Source of the DNA: Cymbomonas tetramitiformis
Taxonomy: Eukaryota > Chlorophyta > Pyramimonadophyceae > Pyramimonadales > Pyramimonadaceae
Assembly (NCBI GenBank): GCA_001247695.2
Contig: LGRX02003589.1
Span: 18,616-82,615, forward strand
DNA length: 64,000 nt
Direction of reading: 5' to 3'
Part shown: in pieces, positions 46,372 through 55,661 of the stretch
Position numbering within the stretch: position 1 is the stretch's first letter
Layout: the number at the start of each line of letters is the position of its first letter
The notes under the pieces: generated by a model
What the model saw: only the letters and a program-made list of their open reading frames with translations
The model's database searches: none
Told to the model about the DNA's origin: nothing
Program-made: the position numbers and the translations under genes

Positions 46372-48855
46372 ATGGCGTTTGGGGGAGGGGCGTCAGAAAC
46401 AGTGCAAGAGGTCGCCGGAGTTTTAGGCATAAAAGTCGGTGTGGTAACCACAGGGCAGTTAGGGCACCGGAACTTGCAAGCTGGTATCGGCCTTGAGCTG
46501 GCAGGAAGGCGAGGAAGCGGGCTGCTGAAGGGCTTGGTGACTGAAGTGAAGAAGAAGGCAAAGGACGCCCCGAACGCCGAAGTGTTGCAGAAAATAAGGG
46601 ACTTCTGGCTCAGCCCAGGGATAACGCGGGTGTCCACCTGCAAAAGGGATGTCATACAGGTTCGACGTGAAGACGGGAGAGTTGAAAAGGCCTCAAAGCA
46701 GTGGCTGGAAATGACGCAGCTGGAGGTGTTCAGAAGGTTCAAGAAGAAGGAACCTGATGTGAAGGTGGGCTTGAGGACTTTCGAGCAGAAGAAGCCGAAG
46801 CAAGTGCGCAGGCTTACCCGGAGGGACACGATATCCTGCTGCTGCAGATATCACGAGGACTTCCGGTTGGCATTGACAGCATACAACCGTGCGCACGAGG
46901 TATTGCACTCTAAGTGCGAGTGCGAGGATAGGACGTGTTGCCCTCTGCTAGGGGGGCAGAGGGCAGTTCTATCCAATCGAAAGCCGACAGAGGCGTTCCC
47001 GGACAAGGTCTGCGGGCGGTCCGAGGTTGGCTCGTCGACGTCAAAGTTTGTAGCGTCGTTGTTGTGCCCGAAGCCAACGGGGGCAGACGGAGAGCCTGCG
47101 GAGTTTCACGCTATGCCTTGCTTGGATGGGTCGTGCGAGGATTGCGGGGGGTTGCGAAACCTGAAGCTGTGCGAGGCGGAGATAGGAAAGGCCGGTCAGC
47201 AGGTTGAGTGGAGTACCTACGAGAGCGCGGTGGTGGGAACCGACGACGACGGGAAGAACAAACACCGAGTACAGTTTGTGCATAAGAAGACTCCGGTAGG
47301 GGAGCTCGTGTCCAAGTTACAAGGGTGTGTGCTGGGGCATGTACCGGGGGAGTCCAAGAAGTGTTCGTGCGCGGGCAAGTTCGTGCGGAAGGATGCAGAT
47401 GAGGACTGGGCGGTGAAAGAACTAGCCGGGGTGAGTGGGCAAACCTGTCCATTTTTAAAGCCATATCCATACCATTGCTTTATGGCCCAACACACGATGA
47501 ACATGTTCAACAAGTGCAAGGAGAATTTGCCCTTGGGCCATTGCCTCCTTCTTTTCGACTTCAGCGAGAACCATGCATTGAACATTCCACGGGCAATCCA
47601 ATCCTTGCATTGGATTGTGAAGCAGGCCTCGCTACTATGCTGCGTGCTATGGCGGCATGCGGTAAAGGAGGTGGACGGGGTGGAGTCCACGGAGGAGAAT
47701 CCTATCATTGTGAAGGATTACCTGTACTTTATGGGCAACGACATGCCCCATAGCCACCGTGCCATCCAGGACATGCGTAAACTCATCGTCAAGGAGTACT
47801 TTCAGAAAAGAGGTTTGCCCCTCCCAAAATTCATTCACGAGTGGGCGGATGGGAGTGCGGCGCAGAACAAATGCGGCACGGCCTTTGCGGATGTGGTGGA
47901 GAGCGGGCGCCCGATGGAATGGGTACGAGGGCTTGGCATACCGTGCCAACGAAACTTTTTTGAGACATCCCACGCACGAGGCGAGCAAGATGCAATGGGA
48001 GTTGCGGTGAAGCATGAGGCTAGTTTGGCGGTAATGGCAACAACGGATAAGTGGTATGGAAAGATATTGAATGCAAGGGATTTGTTTGAATTCTGCCTGG
48101 AGAGATTGCAGTTTGCGAAGGACCAAGGATCCAACCGGCGCTCGGCATTTGGGCAGCGGTTCTTCTTTTTGGTGGAGGATGGCGATGTCGACGAGTCGGG
48201 CCAGGGCTTCAAGACGGTGGATGGCACTTTGGCGTTGCACTCGGTGCGGGCGGGAGTTGGCCTAATGGTTGGGTTGAAGCGTGATCGTCCATGTTATTGC
48301 GATTATTGCTACGCACAATGTGAGCACCCGCAACCGGATAGTGAAGGGTGCCATTATAAGAGTCATGTGGATGAATGGGTGCCTTTCACGATGGTGGCGG
48401 AGGCGGTAGGGGAAGAGCGGCGAACGAGGATGCGTGCAGCGGAGCAGGCGCACGACGTGGCGCAAGTGGAGGTTTCACGAGGAAGCATCTTTGCACGCTC
48501 ATCGGGGGGAGATGAGAACCACCAATATTATTTGGTGAAGGCGCTAGGTGGAGTGCATCAAGTGCTAGACGCGGACGGCATCAAAGACGACTACTACACA
48601 CAGGGTGTGGGGGGGAGTGCAGGGGCAGGAGTGCATGCTACCCCTGGCGAGTTCGTTGTTGAAGGCAGATTTTTGGAATGGAGGGATGAAAGCACATGCA
48701 CGGAGTACTTTGTAGACAATAGCAGAAAATGTTTGACGTACTCACATCATATAGTGTGTGTGGAAGTGGCTCTGAGGAAGCGCAAAGTAGGCGGGCAGGA
48801 CTACTTGATAGTACCGGAGGCGGAGCATCAACGTATCCTAGCTGCACTTGTGTAA
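46372..48855 (+). CDS. Candidate DDE-type transposase with Cys-rich N-terminal half
   Basis: 827 aa from ATG 46,372; the frame is open from about 46,315 with only a GTG upstream. Cys clusters (CCCRYH, CECEDRTCC, CLDGSCEDCG, KCSCAG) suggest zinc binding in the first half. The second half has FDFSENHALN with Asp396, EWADGSAAQNK with Asp493, and FFETSHARGEQDAMG with Glu531 or Asp540. From memory, these three blocks occur in an uncharacterised transposon-like family of animals and algae (D..EN; DG..Q.K; H....D..G). As the largest gene inside perfect TIRs it is the obvious candidate for the mobilising enzyme. The catalytic assignment is inference. Confidence 0.7.
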   Translation: MAFGGGASETVQEVAGVLGIKVGVVTTGQLGHRNLQAGIGLELAGRRGSGLLKGLVTEVKKKAKDAPNAEVLQKIRDFWLSPGITRVSTCKRDVIQVRREDGRVEKASKQWLEMTQLEVFRRFKKKEPDVKVGLRTFEQKKPKQVRRLTRRDTISCCCRYHEDFRLALTAYNRAHEVLHSKCECEDRTCCPLLGGQRAVLSNRKPTEAFPDKVCGRSEVGSSTSKFVASLLCPKPTGADGEPAEFHAMPCLDGSCEDCGGLRNLKLCEAEIGKAGQQVEWSTYESAVVGTDDDGKNKHRVQFVHKKTPVGELVSKLQGCVLGHVPGESKKCSCAGKFVRKDADEDWAVKELAGVSGQTCPFLKPYPYHCFMAQHTMNMFNKCKENLPLGHCLLLFDFSENHALNIPRAIQSLHWIVKQASLLCCVLWRHAVKEVDGVESTEENPIIVKDYLYFMGNDMPHSHRAIQDMRKLIVKEYFQKRGLPLPKFIHEWADGSAAQNKCGTAFADVVESGRPMEWVRGLGIPCQRNFFETSHARGEQDAMGVAVKHEASLAVMATTDKWYGKILNARDLFEFCLERLQFAKDQGSNRRSAFGQRFFFLVEDGDVDESGQGFKTVDGTLALHSVRAGVGLMVGLKRDRPCYCDYCYAQCEHPQPDSEGCHYKSHVDEWVPFTMVAEAVGEERRTRMRAAEQAHDVAQVEVSRGSIFARSSGGDENHQYYLVKALGGVHQVLDADGIKDDYYTQGVGGSAGAGVHATPGEFVVEGRFLEWRDESTCTEYFVDNSRKCLTYSHHIVCVEVALRKRKVGGQDYLIVPEAEHQRILAALV

Positions 48856-48989
48856 CTTAATCTTTGATGGGTTATAATGGTCCAATATGCTTGCAATCAT
48901 AATGCGAAACCCCATAGGAATGCAACGGACATGGGTTGCTTGCAAATTCGATGTTATCCTTGACCTACATGTAGCACAAACCCTGAAAC

Positions 48990-49920
48990 CCTGAAAATGG
49001 CCTGCTCAGGCCCCAGAAACGGCCATTTTGGCCCCCGGCGAGCACCCAAATTAAAATTTCTCATCATTTCTTCCACTAAGTAGTTCGTGATGGTCCTTGA
49101 AAGGTCCCACAAAGTTCAAACGCGCGATTCGGATACCTAACTGAAATCCTATAGCCCCGCGCACGCAAAATGGCCCGCTCAGGCCCCAGAAACGGCCATT
49201 TTGGCCCCCGGCGAGCACCCAAATTAAAATTTCTCATCATTTCTTCCACTAAGTAGTTCGTGATGGTCCTTGAAAGGTCCCACGAACTTCAAACGCGCGA
49301 TTCGGATACCTAACTGAAATCCTATAGCCCCGCGCACGCAAAATGGCCCGCTCAGGCCCCAGAAACGGCCATTTTGGCCCCCGGCGAGCACCCAAATTAA
49401 AATTTCTCATCATTTCTTCCACTAAGTAGTTCGTGATGGTCCTTGAAAGGTCCCACGAACTTCAAACGCGCGATTCGGATACCTAACTGAAATCCTATAG
49501 CCCCGCGCACGCAAAATGGCCTGCCCAGGCCCCAGAAACGGCCATTTTGGCCCCCGGCGAGCACCCAAATTAAAATTTCTCATCATTTCTTCCACTAAGT
49601 AGTTCGTGATGGTCCTTGAAAGGTCCCACGAACTTCAAACGCGCGATTCGGATACCTAACTGAAATCCTATAGCCCCGCGCACGCAAAATGGCCTGCTCA
49701 GGCCCCAGAAACGGCCATTTTGGCCCCCGGCGAGCACCCCAAACAAAAATTTCTCATCATTTCTTCCACTAAGTGACCCGTGATGGTCCTTGGAAGGTCC
49801 CACGAAGTTCAAACACGCGATTCGGACACCGACGGGAAATCCTCTAGCACCCGCGCACTCAAAATGGCCTTTTCAGGCCAAAAACCATCGATTTTGGCCG
49901 CCGGCGAGCCGGAAAATATT
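48990..49920 (-). repeat. Right subterminal array of ~173-bp repeats
   Basis: GCCCCCGGCGAGCACCC recurs near 49,032, 49,206, 49,380, 49,550 and 49,724, with a diverged copy near 49,900. Four inner copies are nearly identical. This is the mirror image of the left array, so the transposon has ~1-kb inverted ends made of tandem units. From 48,856 to 48,990 and 49,920 to 50,030 no genes were seen. Confidence 0.88.
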
Positions 49921-50049
49921 TTTTTTGAAAAAATTTTTTCACTCCGAGTCTTACAATTGACCTTAAAAGGTCACACAACTCCAAAAAGTTGCAAATGTTG
50001 CATTATGCATGTGACCACTTTGTGACACTCGAACTTTTTGCGACGGCTC

Positions 50050-50190
50050 CACAGCTGCGGAGCTGTCGCCGAAGTTCATCGGCACAACGTGGACCATCTT
50101 CGTCAGCTTGCAAGTGAAGGCCACGAAAGCGTCATTGCCTCTCTCTGATACCGGCAGGCCGGTGACGAAGTCCACCGCGACATCCTGCCA
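50050..50190 (-). pseudogene. Ty3/gypsy integrase core, first half (split by transposon)
   Basis: DFVTGLPVSERGND carries the first catalytic Asp of Ty3/gypsy integrases, followed by FVAFTCKLTKMVHVVPM. It is in a different frame from the upstream Pol, because one extra base near 50,190 shifts the reading. The frame is cut at the CACA target site and resumes at 39,691. Confidence 0.88.
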
Positions 50191-53077
50191 TGGCCTGTTC
50201 GGGAATCGGGATGCTGTGAGGGTTTAGCAACCCATCCGGGTAAGTTCCCCGCGGCCTCACTGATTGGCACACTGCGCAGGATGCAACCCAGGTGCCCACA
50301 TCTTCCGCGGCACCACGCCAATAGAAGCGTCGCAGCACCCTCTCCAGAGTCTTGTCTCGCCCAGTGTGACCCGAGGACAATGACTCATGAGCATGACGAA
50401 TCACTACTTCTCGAAGTGGAGAGTCCTCCCCCAGCACCAACTGATATCTCCCTGCTGCGGTCCTCCAAACCACTTCACCCACTAGCCTGAAGTCCTGTAG
50501 GCATTGGTGTGGTGCCGCCTTCACTTTCTCTCTTAGTGAACGAAGTGTCCCCTCTCGGGTGTACTCCGCTTTCAACGCACGCAGGAACTTTGAGTCCGAC
50601 TGCTGGGAGGCTGCGTCTCTGAAGTCTGCCGCCTCACCTGTCCTTATCACAGCGGGGGCTGTTCGCGGATGCCTCACGCGTGCTGGTTGTGGTTTGGCGG
50701 GAGGGGCGTGTACTATCAGAACAGGCCAGCGAAGGTCGAAGGCCCTCCCATCCGGGTTCTCGAAGAACTGATTGGGCTCGCCCTTGTCATCGTGAGTAGG
50801 GATGACCTCCACAATCTGCATATTGGCCTTTCTGAAAAGTTTGCGCCACGCGGGGAGCTTGGACTGGTGATCTGGTAGAACGAAGACTGCTGAGGTGTTC
50901 TCTGGGTCTGCCTTCCATTCTGCGATATACTTGTTCAAGATCGCCTCCACAGTAATGTGCTTGGAGTTGTATGGAGGGTTACACCAAACCCGAAGGCCCC
51001 TCCATTTCTCTGAAAGGCAGTCTGTCCAGAATCTATCCGCCTGTCTGTTGCGGCCGCCAAAGTCACAACAGGCGTCCACATCGAAGGGTCCAAATTTCTC
51101 GGCGTACTTCGAGGAGTACTCTGCTCGGACACGCCAATTCTGTGAGTCCTCTGGGGGAGCCTGCCGTTTTTGTGGGTGAAGGACCGGGGATGGAGTTGAC
51201 TGTTGGGGCGCCTGCGGGGTTGGTGAGCTCGCTGGCACCTTCTCAGTGGGCGCCTCCGATGCGTCAGCTCGTGACGTAGGCGTTCGCGTCTTCGGTGACG
51301 CCAACTGCGGAGGCGCTGGGGTCGTAGAGGCCTTCCCAGCGCGTGACATACTCCTCGTTATCCTTATCTGGGGTGGAGCTCTGTCAGGGGGTTCGTGTGG
51401 AGCTTCTACCGGCTTCGCGCTATCAGCTGCAGGCCAGTCAGGCATGTCGAAGTCGAGGTGATCCTCCTTCATTCCCTTATAGAGCTTCGGGTTAACGAGA
51501 GCGATGGTCTCCCCCATGTCCATGGCCTGTTCCGCCACGGAGAGGGTCTCCACTGCTGAGAGCCAACAGTCAACAGTCTGGGCCCAGTGGGGATGAGCTG
51601 CGGGTGGTGAGCTGGAGAAGCATTCAGACTCCAGCGTTGCCAGGGGGTCTTTCGGCAGATCTGAGGTGGGGTCGATCACCCCTGCCTCCTTCAACCCCTC
51701 ACGCACGTCCTTGTCTTTGAAGTCGGGTCTTCTGGACAGGGCGTCCGGTACCAGCAGCAGCGCTCCTTTGATGTACTCCATTCTCGGGACTCCCACCTCC
51801 ACCAGATCCATGTACCAGCGTGCCTGTCTGCGGCTAAGCTCTCTGCCAGGTTCCATCAGCCATTCAAGGGGGCGGTGATCACCCTGGATGCGGAAGTTGG
51901 TGAAGATGAGGTAATGCCGCCAGGTAACGGTGGTACAGTGGTGTAGAGCACCTAGCTCACGCTCGCCGGTGTGATAATTCTGCTCGGCGGCTGAGAACTG
52001 GCGGCTCTCGTATGCTATCACGCGCAGTCCAAGACCATCTCCATTGTCTTGCATCAGTACTCCCCCAAGAGCGATGCCGCTAGCATCCGTCTGTACCACG
52101 AAAGGTGCCGTGCCGTCTGCGGCACCCTTAATGTTGGGCAAGGCGAGCACTGGCGCTGAGGTGAGGGCCTTCTTCAGCTCCTCGAAGGCCCACTGCTGCA
52201 TGGGACCCCACTCCCAGGGTACGTCCGACTTGGTCAACCGGGTGAGGGGCTGAGCGATCTCGGAGAAGCAGTGGATGAACCTGCGGTAATACCCCGCCAG
52301 GCCCAAGAACTGCCTGACGTGGGTAACCGTTTCCAGCTCGGGCCAGTCCCTCACTGCAGCCACCTTGTCGTGTTGGGGTCTGCAGCCATCTGCGGAGATA
52401 CAGTGGCCAAGGAACCGCAAGGATTTCTTCAACAGTTGGCACTTGGACCTCTTGAGGAAGACGCCCTTCTCCCTGCATGTCAGGAGCAGTTGCTTGACGT
52501 GTTCGTAGTGCTCTGCAGCGGTGTTGCTGAAGACGACCACATCATCGATGAAGATCCGGACAAATGGGAGATGGCCCAAGGCCCGCTGCATCCGTCGCTG
52601 GTACTGAGACGGTGAATTCTGCAGCCCCTGCGGCATGACCAACCACTCATATGACCCCATCTGGGTGGTGAAGGCGGTCTTCTCGACATCTCCTGGTGCC
52701 ATCGGTACTTGCCAGAAGCCATCCACCGCGTCGAACGAAGAGAAGAACTTCGCACCCTGCATCTCGTCGAACATCATCTGGATGTCTGGGAGAGGATACT
52801 TGTCCTTAACTGTCTGGCGGTTGAGGAGCCGGTAATCGATCACCAGTCGCAGCTCCTTGGGGTTCCCCGGTTTGGGGACCATCAGACAGGGAGCTGCATA
52901 AGGGCTGGAAGAGGGTCGGATGTAGCCCTTGGACATCAGAGTCTCCACGCGTTCTCGAAGTTGGCGGAGTTCCTCTGCAGACTTCTTGTAGATGCGCTGG
53001 CAGGGCGGCCCCTTCTTGCTCAGCTCAGGCTTCATCTTGGGGGTCATGTCTGAGTCCATCGATGTTCGGTAGGGCAA
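50132..53077 (-). CDS. Ty3/gypsy Pol: RT, RNase H, Dam-like methyltransferase domain, integrase zinc finger
   Basis: 981 codons, entered without an ATG, so probably by frameshift from the Gag-protease frame. Reverse transcriptase spans about 20-230 with FIDD at 176-179. RNase H runs about 320-450 (TDASGIALGG, EW, DALSRR). A Pro/Ser-rich linker covers 550-645. Residues 645-795 resemble phage-type DNA N6-adenine methyltransferase: FGPFDVDACCDFGGRNRQAD, WRGLRVWCNPPYNS with NPPY at 700-703, and VFVLPDH. The integrase HHCC finger is at about 895-937 (HESLSSGHT ... CAVCQ). A +1 shift near residue 961 then disrupts the integrase core. A Dam-like domain inside gypsy Pol is unusual; such domains are known in DIRS elements. 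Confidence 0.9.
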   Translation of the reverse strand: MPYRTSMDSDMTPKMKPELSKKGPPCQRIYKKSAEELRQLRERVETLMSKGYIRPSSSPYAAPCLMVPKPGNPKELRLVIDYRLLNRQTVKDKYPLPDIQMMFDEMQGAKFFSSFDAVDGFWQVPMAPGDVEKTAFTTQMGSYEWLVMPQGLQNSPSQYQRRMQRALGHLPFVRIFIDDVVVFSNTAAEHYEHVKQLLLTCREKGVFLKRSKCQLLKKSLRFLGHCISADGCRPQHDKVAAVRDWPELETVTHVRQFLGLAGYYRRFIHCFSEIAQPLTRLTKSDVPWEWGPMQQWAFEELKKALTSAPVLALPNIKGAADGTAPFVVQTDASGIALGGVLMQDNGDGLGLRVIAYESRQFSAAEQNYHTGERELGALHHCTTVTWRHYLIFTNFRIQGDHRPLEWLMEPGRELSRRQARWYMDLVEVGVPRMEYIKGALLLVPDALSRRPDFKDKDVREGLKEAGVIDPTSDLPKDPLATLESECFSSSPPAAHPHWAQTVDCWLSAVETLSVAEQAMDMGETIALVNPKLYKGMKEDHLDFDMPDWPAADSAKPVEAPHEPPDRAPPQIRITRSMSRAGKASTTPAPPQLASPKTRTPTSRADASEAPTEKVPASSPTPQAPQQSTPSPVLHPQKRQAPPEDSQNWRVRAEYSSKYAEKFGPFDVDACCDFGGRNRQADRFWTDCLSEKWRGLRVWCNPPYNSKHITVEAILNKYIAEWKADPENTSAVFVLPDHQSKLPAWRKLFRKANMQIVEVIPTHDDKGEPNQFFENPDGRAFDLRWPVLIVHAPPAKPQPARVRHPRTAPAVIRTGEAADFRDAASQQSDSKFLRALKAEYTREGTLRSLREKVKAAPHQCLQDFRLVGEVVWRTAAGRYQLVLGEDSPLREVVIRHAHESLSSGHTGRDKTLERVLRRFYWRGAAEDVGTWVASCAVCQSVRPRGTYPDGLLNPHSIPIPEQAMAGCRGGLRHRPAGIRERQ

Positions 53078-54419
53078 TCGTCATCTCCTTTTTGTACTCC
53101 TCACCCCAGAAGTCCTGAAACTTGAGGGTCCACTCAGGGCTCACTTCTGCATCTTCAGTATCCGCAGCGGGTTCGGCGTTCTCAGAGTCGATAGCCGTGG
53201 CTGCAAAGGCAGAAGCAGTATCATCGGGGGACTTCTCGGCCACCATGAGCCAGGCGGGTTGTATCTCCGGGTCGTCATTGCCGCGTAGCTTCTGCGTCTC
53301 CGCGTACACCAGGTACTTCTTCAGCTGGGCAGGGGTTAGGAACACCTCATCCACCAATCCCGCGCAGGCCGTGCCCTTCGGAGACCTGTCCCCAGATGCT
53401 TTCCCAGGAGAACAGCCTGTGATGGTGACGCGATCCCCAATCTTACCACCGCGGGACTTCCTGAGGAAGGAGACGGAGCCATTCCCTTCATAGCCCAGAG
53501 TGACAGGAGAGTGACTGCGCAGCCACCTTCCGCCAAGGATAACATCCACCTGTATGCCCAGTGGTAGGATCCGGAGGGCAAGGGCGTTCTCCGTATAGGT
53601 GCCCGTGGTGGTGTGCGTGTTAAACTTGGCGTACGCGGTGGCGCCAGTGATCTTCACAGATCCATCCGCCAGGGTGACTCGCATCTCGGAGCCGGCTCGT
53701 GTCGTGAGGCCACATCGCTTAGCGCTCTGCTCCGAGATGAAGTTGTCAGAGGCCCCCGAGTCGATCAGCACCTTGACCGTGTGCCCTCTGAGGGTTGCAT
53801 AGAATACCAGCAGTAGCGGTCCTTCTTCGTCATGTGCCGCTGCGAGGGTACCCTCGATGTCGGTCTTCCACTGAACTCCCCCATCTGTGCGTATGCTTTT
53901 GCACTTGAGGTTGGGGAGGAGGTTGTCCGAGGCCTCGCGGCATTCTTCCAACGTTTGCCTACACGCGGCGTAGAACTCCTCATCCAGCAAATCAACATCT
54001 TCAGTCGGATGACTGACGAGGTTGTCTACACTCGCCGTCAGCAGGGTGCCCGCTGAGGTGCATTCGCTCGAGGTGGGGCTGACATGAGTGGTGTCGCTGG
54101 TGGTAGGGCTCACATGGGTGGTGTCACTGGTAGTAGGGCTCACATGAGTAGTGCCACTGGTGGTAGGGCTTACATGGGTAGTGCCGCTTACTGTGGGGCT
54201 CACGTGGGTAGTGCCGCTTGTTGTGGGGCTCGCATGGGTAGCGACACTATTGATGAGACTGCCATGGGTGAGGGGATCCTCGTCATGCTGAGGGCTGCCA
54301 GTAGGGGAGTTGTGGGCGAGTTGGTGGGAGCTCTGGTGGTCAGTTCTCGCCTCAGGGGTCTCAGCTGCTGCCATCTGCTGGGTGAAGCAGAGCGAATTGA
54401 CCGAGGACTCCTCTTCCAT
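53025..54419 (-). CDS. Ty3/gypsy Gag-protease frame
   Basis: First ATG at 54,419; the frame is open to 54,737 through leader-like sequence. Retropepsin active site VLIDSGASDNFIS lies at about 53,735-53,771. A Ser/Thr/His repeat (TTHVSPTTSG, 30 bp per unit) of about six copies lies at 54,066-54,245. No capsid or CCHC knuckle is visible between the repeat and the protease, so Gag is absent, replaced or too diverged. It overlaps the Pol frame by 53 bp, the usual gypsy arrangement for ribosomal frameshifting. Confidence 0.8.
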   Translation of the reverse strand: MEEESSVNSLCFTQQMAAAETPEARTDHQSSHQLAHNSPTGSPQHDEDPLTHGSLINSVATHASPTTSGTTHVSPTVSGTTHVSPTTSGTTHVSPTTSDTTHVSPTTSDTTHVSPTSSECTSAGTLLTASVDNLVSHPTEDVDLLDEEFYAACRQTLEECREASDNLLPNLKCKSIRTDGGVQWKTDIEGTLAAAHDEEGPLLLVFYATLRGHTVKVLIDSGASDNFISEQSAKRCGLTTRAGSEMRVTLADGSVKITGATAYAKFNTHTTTGTYTENALALRILPLGIQVDVILGGRWLRSHSPVTLGYEGNGSVSFLRKSRGGKIGDRVTITGCSPGKASGDRSPKGTACAGLVDEVFLTPAQLKKYLVYAETQKLRGNDDPEIQPAWLMVAEKSPDDTASAFAATAIDSENAEPAADTEDAEVSPEWTLKFQDFWGEEYKKEMTIALPNIDGLRHDPQDEA

Positions 54420-54489
54420 CACCTCAGGGTCTTCAGCGATGGGGTGGCTGTCGAGACAGGGCGGCGCTTCATCTGCTTCATGCGTTATC

Positions 54490-55545
54490 TTGCTTTTTCT
54501 TAAGGCTCTGGGCGAGATTTGACACTTGATCTTAAGAATGTTCGGTTCTGGTCCACTCCGACGGCTATAGAGCTGGCATATTATGCGCGTGGACGTTTTT
54601 GGTGGACCCGTATGGCCGCTTTTCGCTGGGTGTTTGCCAGATGTCGCGGATGCTAAGATTTGTTGCTGATTCCTTAAGTGTGAGCTTAAGTATGGGGGGG
54701 GAAAGTACAAGCTTCCTTCTGAGACATAAATAAGCAAGACCGCTGGGGACTATGATAAAACTTTGCGGAATAGCACAAATAGCAAAAAACTTTCAGTTTT
54801 TAAGCATCCTAGAAGAGATTAGAGTCAGATGAGCCAGATCTTGTATCCTCACCATACTTAAGGCTATTTTTGGCAGCTGGTACCTTCTACCTTCTGGAGG
54901 AAGTTATTCATACCTTCTGGCGAAGTTCTTAACAGCTTTTGGTGATATTTTGGTTCTATTGGACAACTAGTATTCTATTGGAAATATCATACGGCCATAT
55001 TTGACACTGTCATAGTGGTCATATTGTCATAACTGTCATACAGTTGACTTTTGATGCTTTCGCCCCCTTCCACCACCGCTATGGATCCTTCCGCCACCAC
55101 CTTCCCTTGACCCCTTCAGACCTTACACCAACCGCTTCCACCGCGCCTGGGCCTTCGGGCCCTTCCACCACCACAGTGGGGCATACAGTGGGGTATGCCC
55201 CGGGGCATGCGGGGCATGCGGGGCAGCCCAGCATGCTTCAGAGCCAGTCCTTGCCCGCCCTTTCCCCAACCCTTCCCTTTGTGTTTCAACAACAAGAGAG
55301 TGGTTGGGGCAGCGTGCAGCCGTATGCAGCATGGCAGGCTGAGCTTGCAGCGGGGCATACGGGGCATACGGGGCATACGGGGCATACGGGGTATGTGGGG
55401 CATGCGGGGCATGCGACGCGCCAGCCCCCGCACGCGACGAGCATGCAACCGCAACTCCAATCTGCCCCGAGCTTTCCCTATGCCACCAGTATGCCGCCAC
55501 AACCCTTTGGCATGCCACACCATTATGCCACAGGCTCGCCGCTCA
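54490..55545. repeat. Left arm of a ~1.1-1.25-kb inverted repeat (LTR or leader-like)
   Basis: Contains landmarks mirrored at 56,830-58,080: CTCTGGGCGAGATTT, TTCTTAAGATCAAG, a CTTAAGTATGGGGGGGGAAAG string, AGATCTTGTATCCTCACCA, GACACTGTCATAGT and a TTGACTTTTGATGCTTTCG stretch, ending in CACTATGCCACAGGCTCGCC-like sequence. Part of it (54,490-54,737) is the leader of the gypsy element. Similarity is moderate, so the duplication is not recent. The 54,738-55,043 stretch holds no gene. Confidence 0.75.
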
Positions 55546-55661
55546 GGAGTGTGCCTGGTACAACCATACCAAGTACCATACCAACGTACGCTCTTCCTTT
55601 AAACGAACCGACGCCGGAACAAATAAATATTGTCGAATGGACATCAAATATTATCGAGTAG
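55044..55661 (+). pseudogene. Decayed Pro/His/Met-rich ORF, mirror of the 57,504-56,245 gene
   Basis: No ATG at the beginning. A parallel frame opens with ATGGATCCTTCC, as in the right-hand copy, but has a TGA where that copy reads CTG. The remaining frame keeps STAPGPSGPSTTT, GHTGHTGHTGHTG-type repeats and HHYATGSP. It is therefore a degenerate inverted copy. Confidence 0.6.

Larger units (their letters stand above)
39696..50049. mobile_element. 10,354-bp DNA transposon with perfect 20-bp TIRs and CACA duplication
   Basis: Left end GAGCCGTCGCAAAAAGTTCG (39,696-39,715) is repeated exactly in inverted form at 50,030-50,049. CACA stands on both sides (39,692-39,695 and 50,050-50,053), and removing the element plus one CACA gives a continuous integrase frame. 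Inside are six ~174-bp repeats at each end in mirror orientation, a leftward PHD-like/oxygenase gene block and a rightward block with a DDE-type transposase candidate. Divergent promoters lie around 45 kb. I cannot place the element in a named superfamily with certainty. Boundaries are exact from the sequence. Confidence 0.93.

Noticed and set aside
55116..55523. Minus-strand His/Pro/Met repeat frames as genes
   Set aside because: They arise from GGGGCATAC-type tandem repeats in every frame and match nothing outside the repeat.
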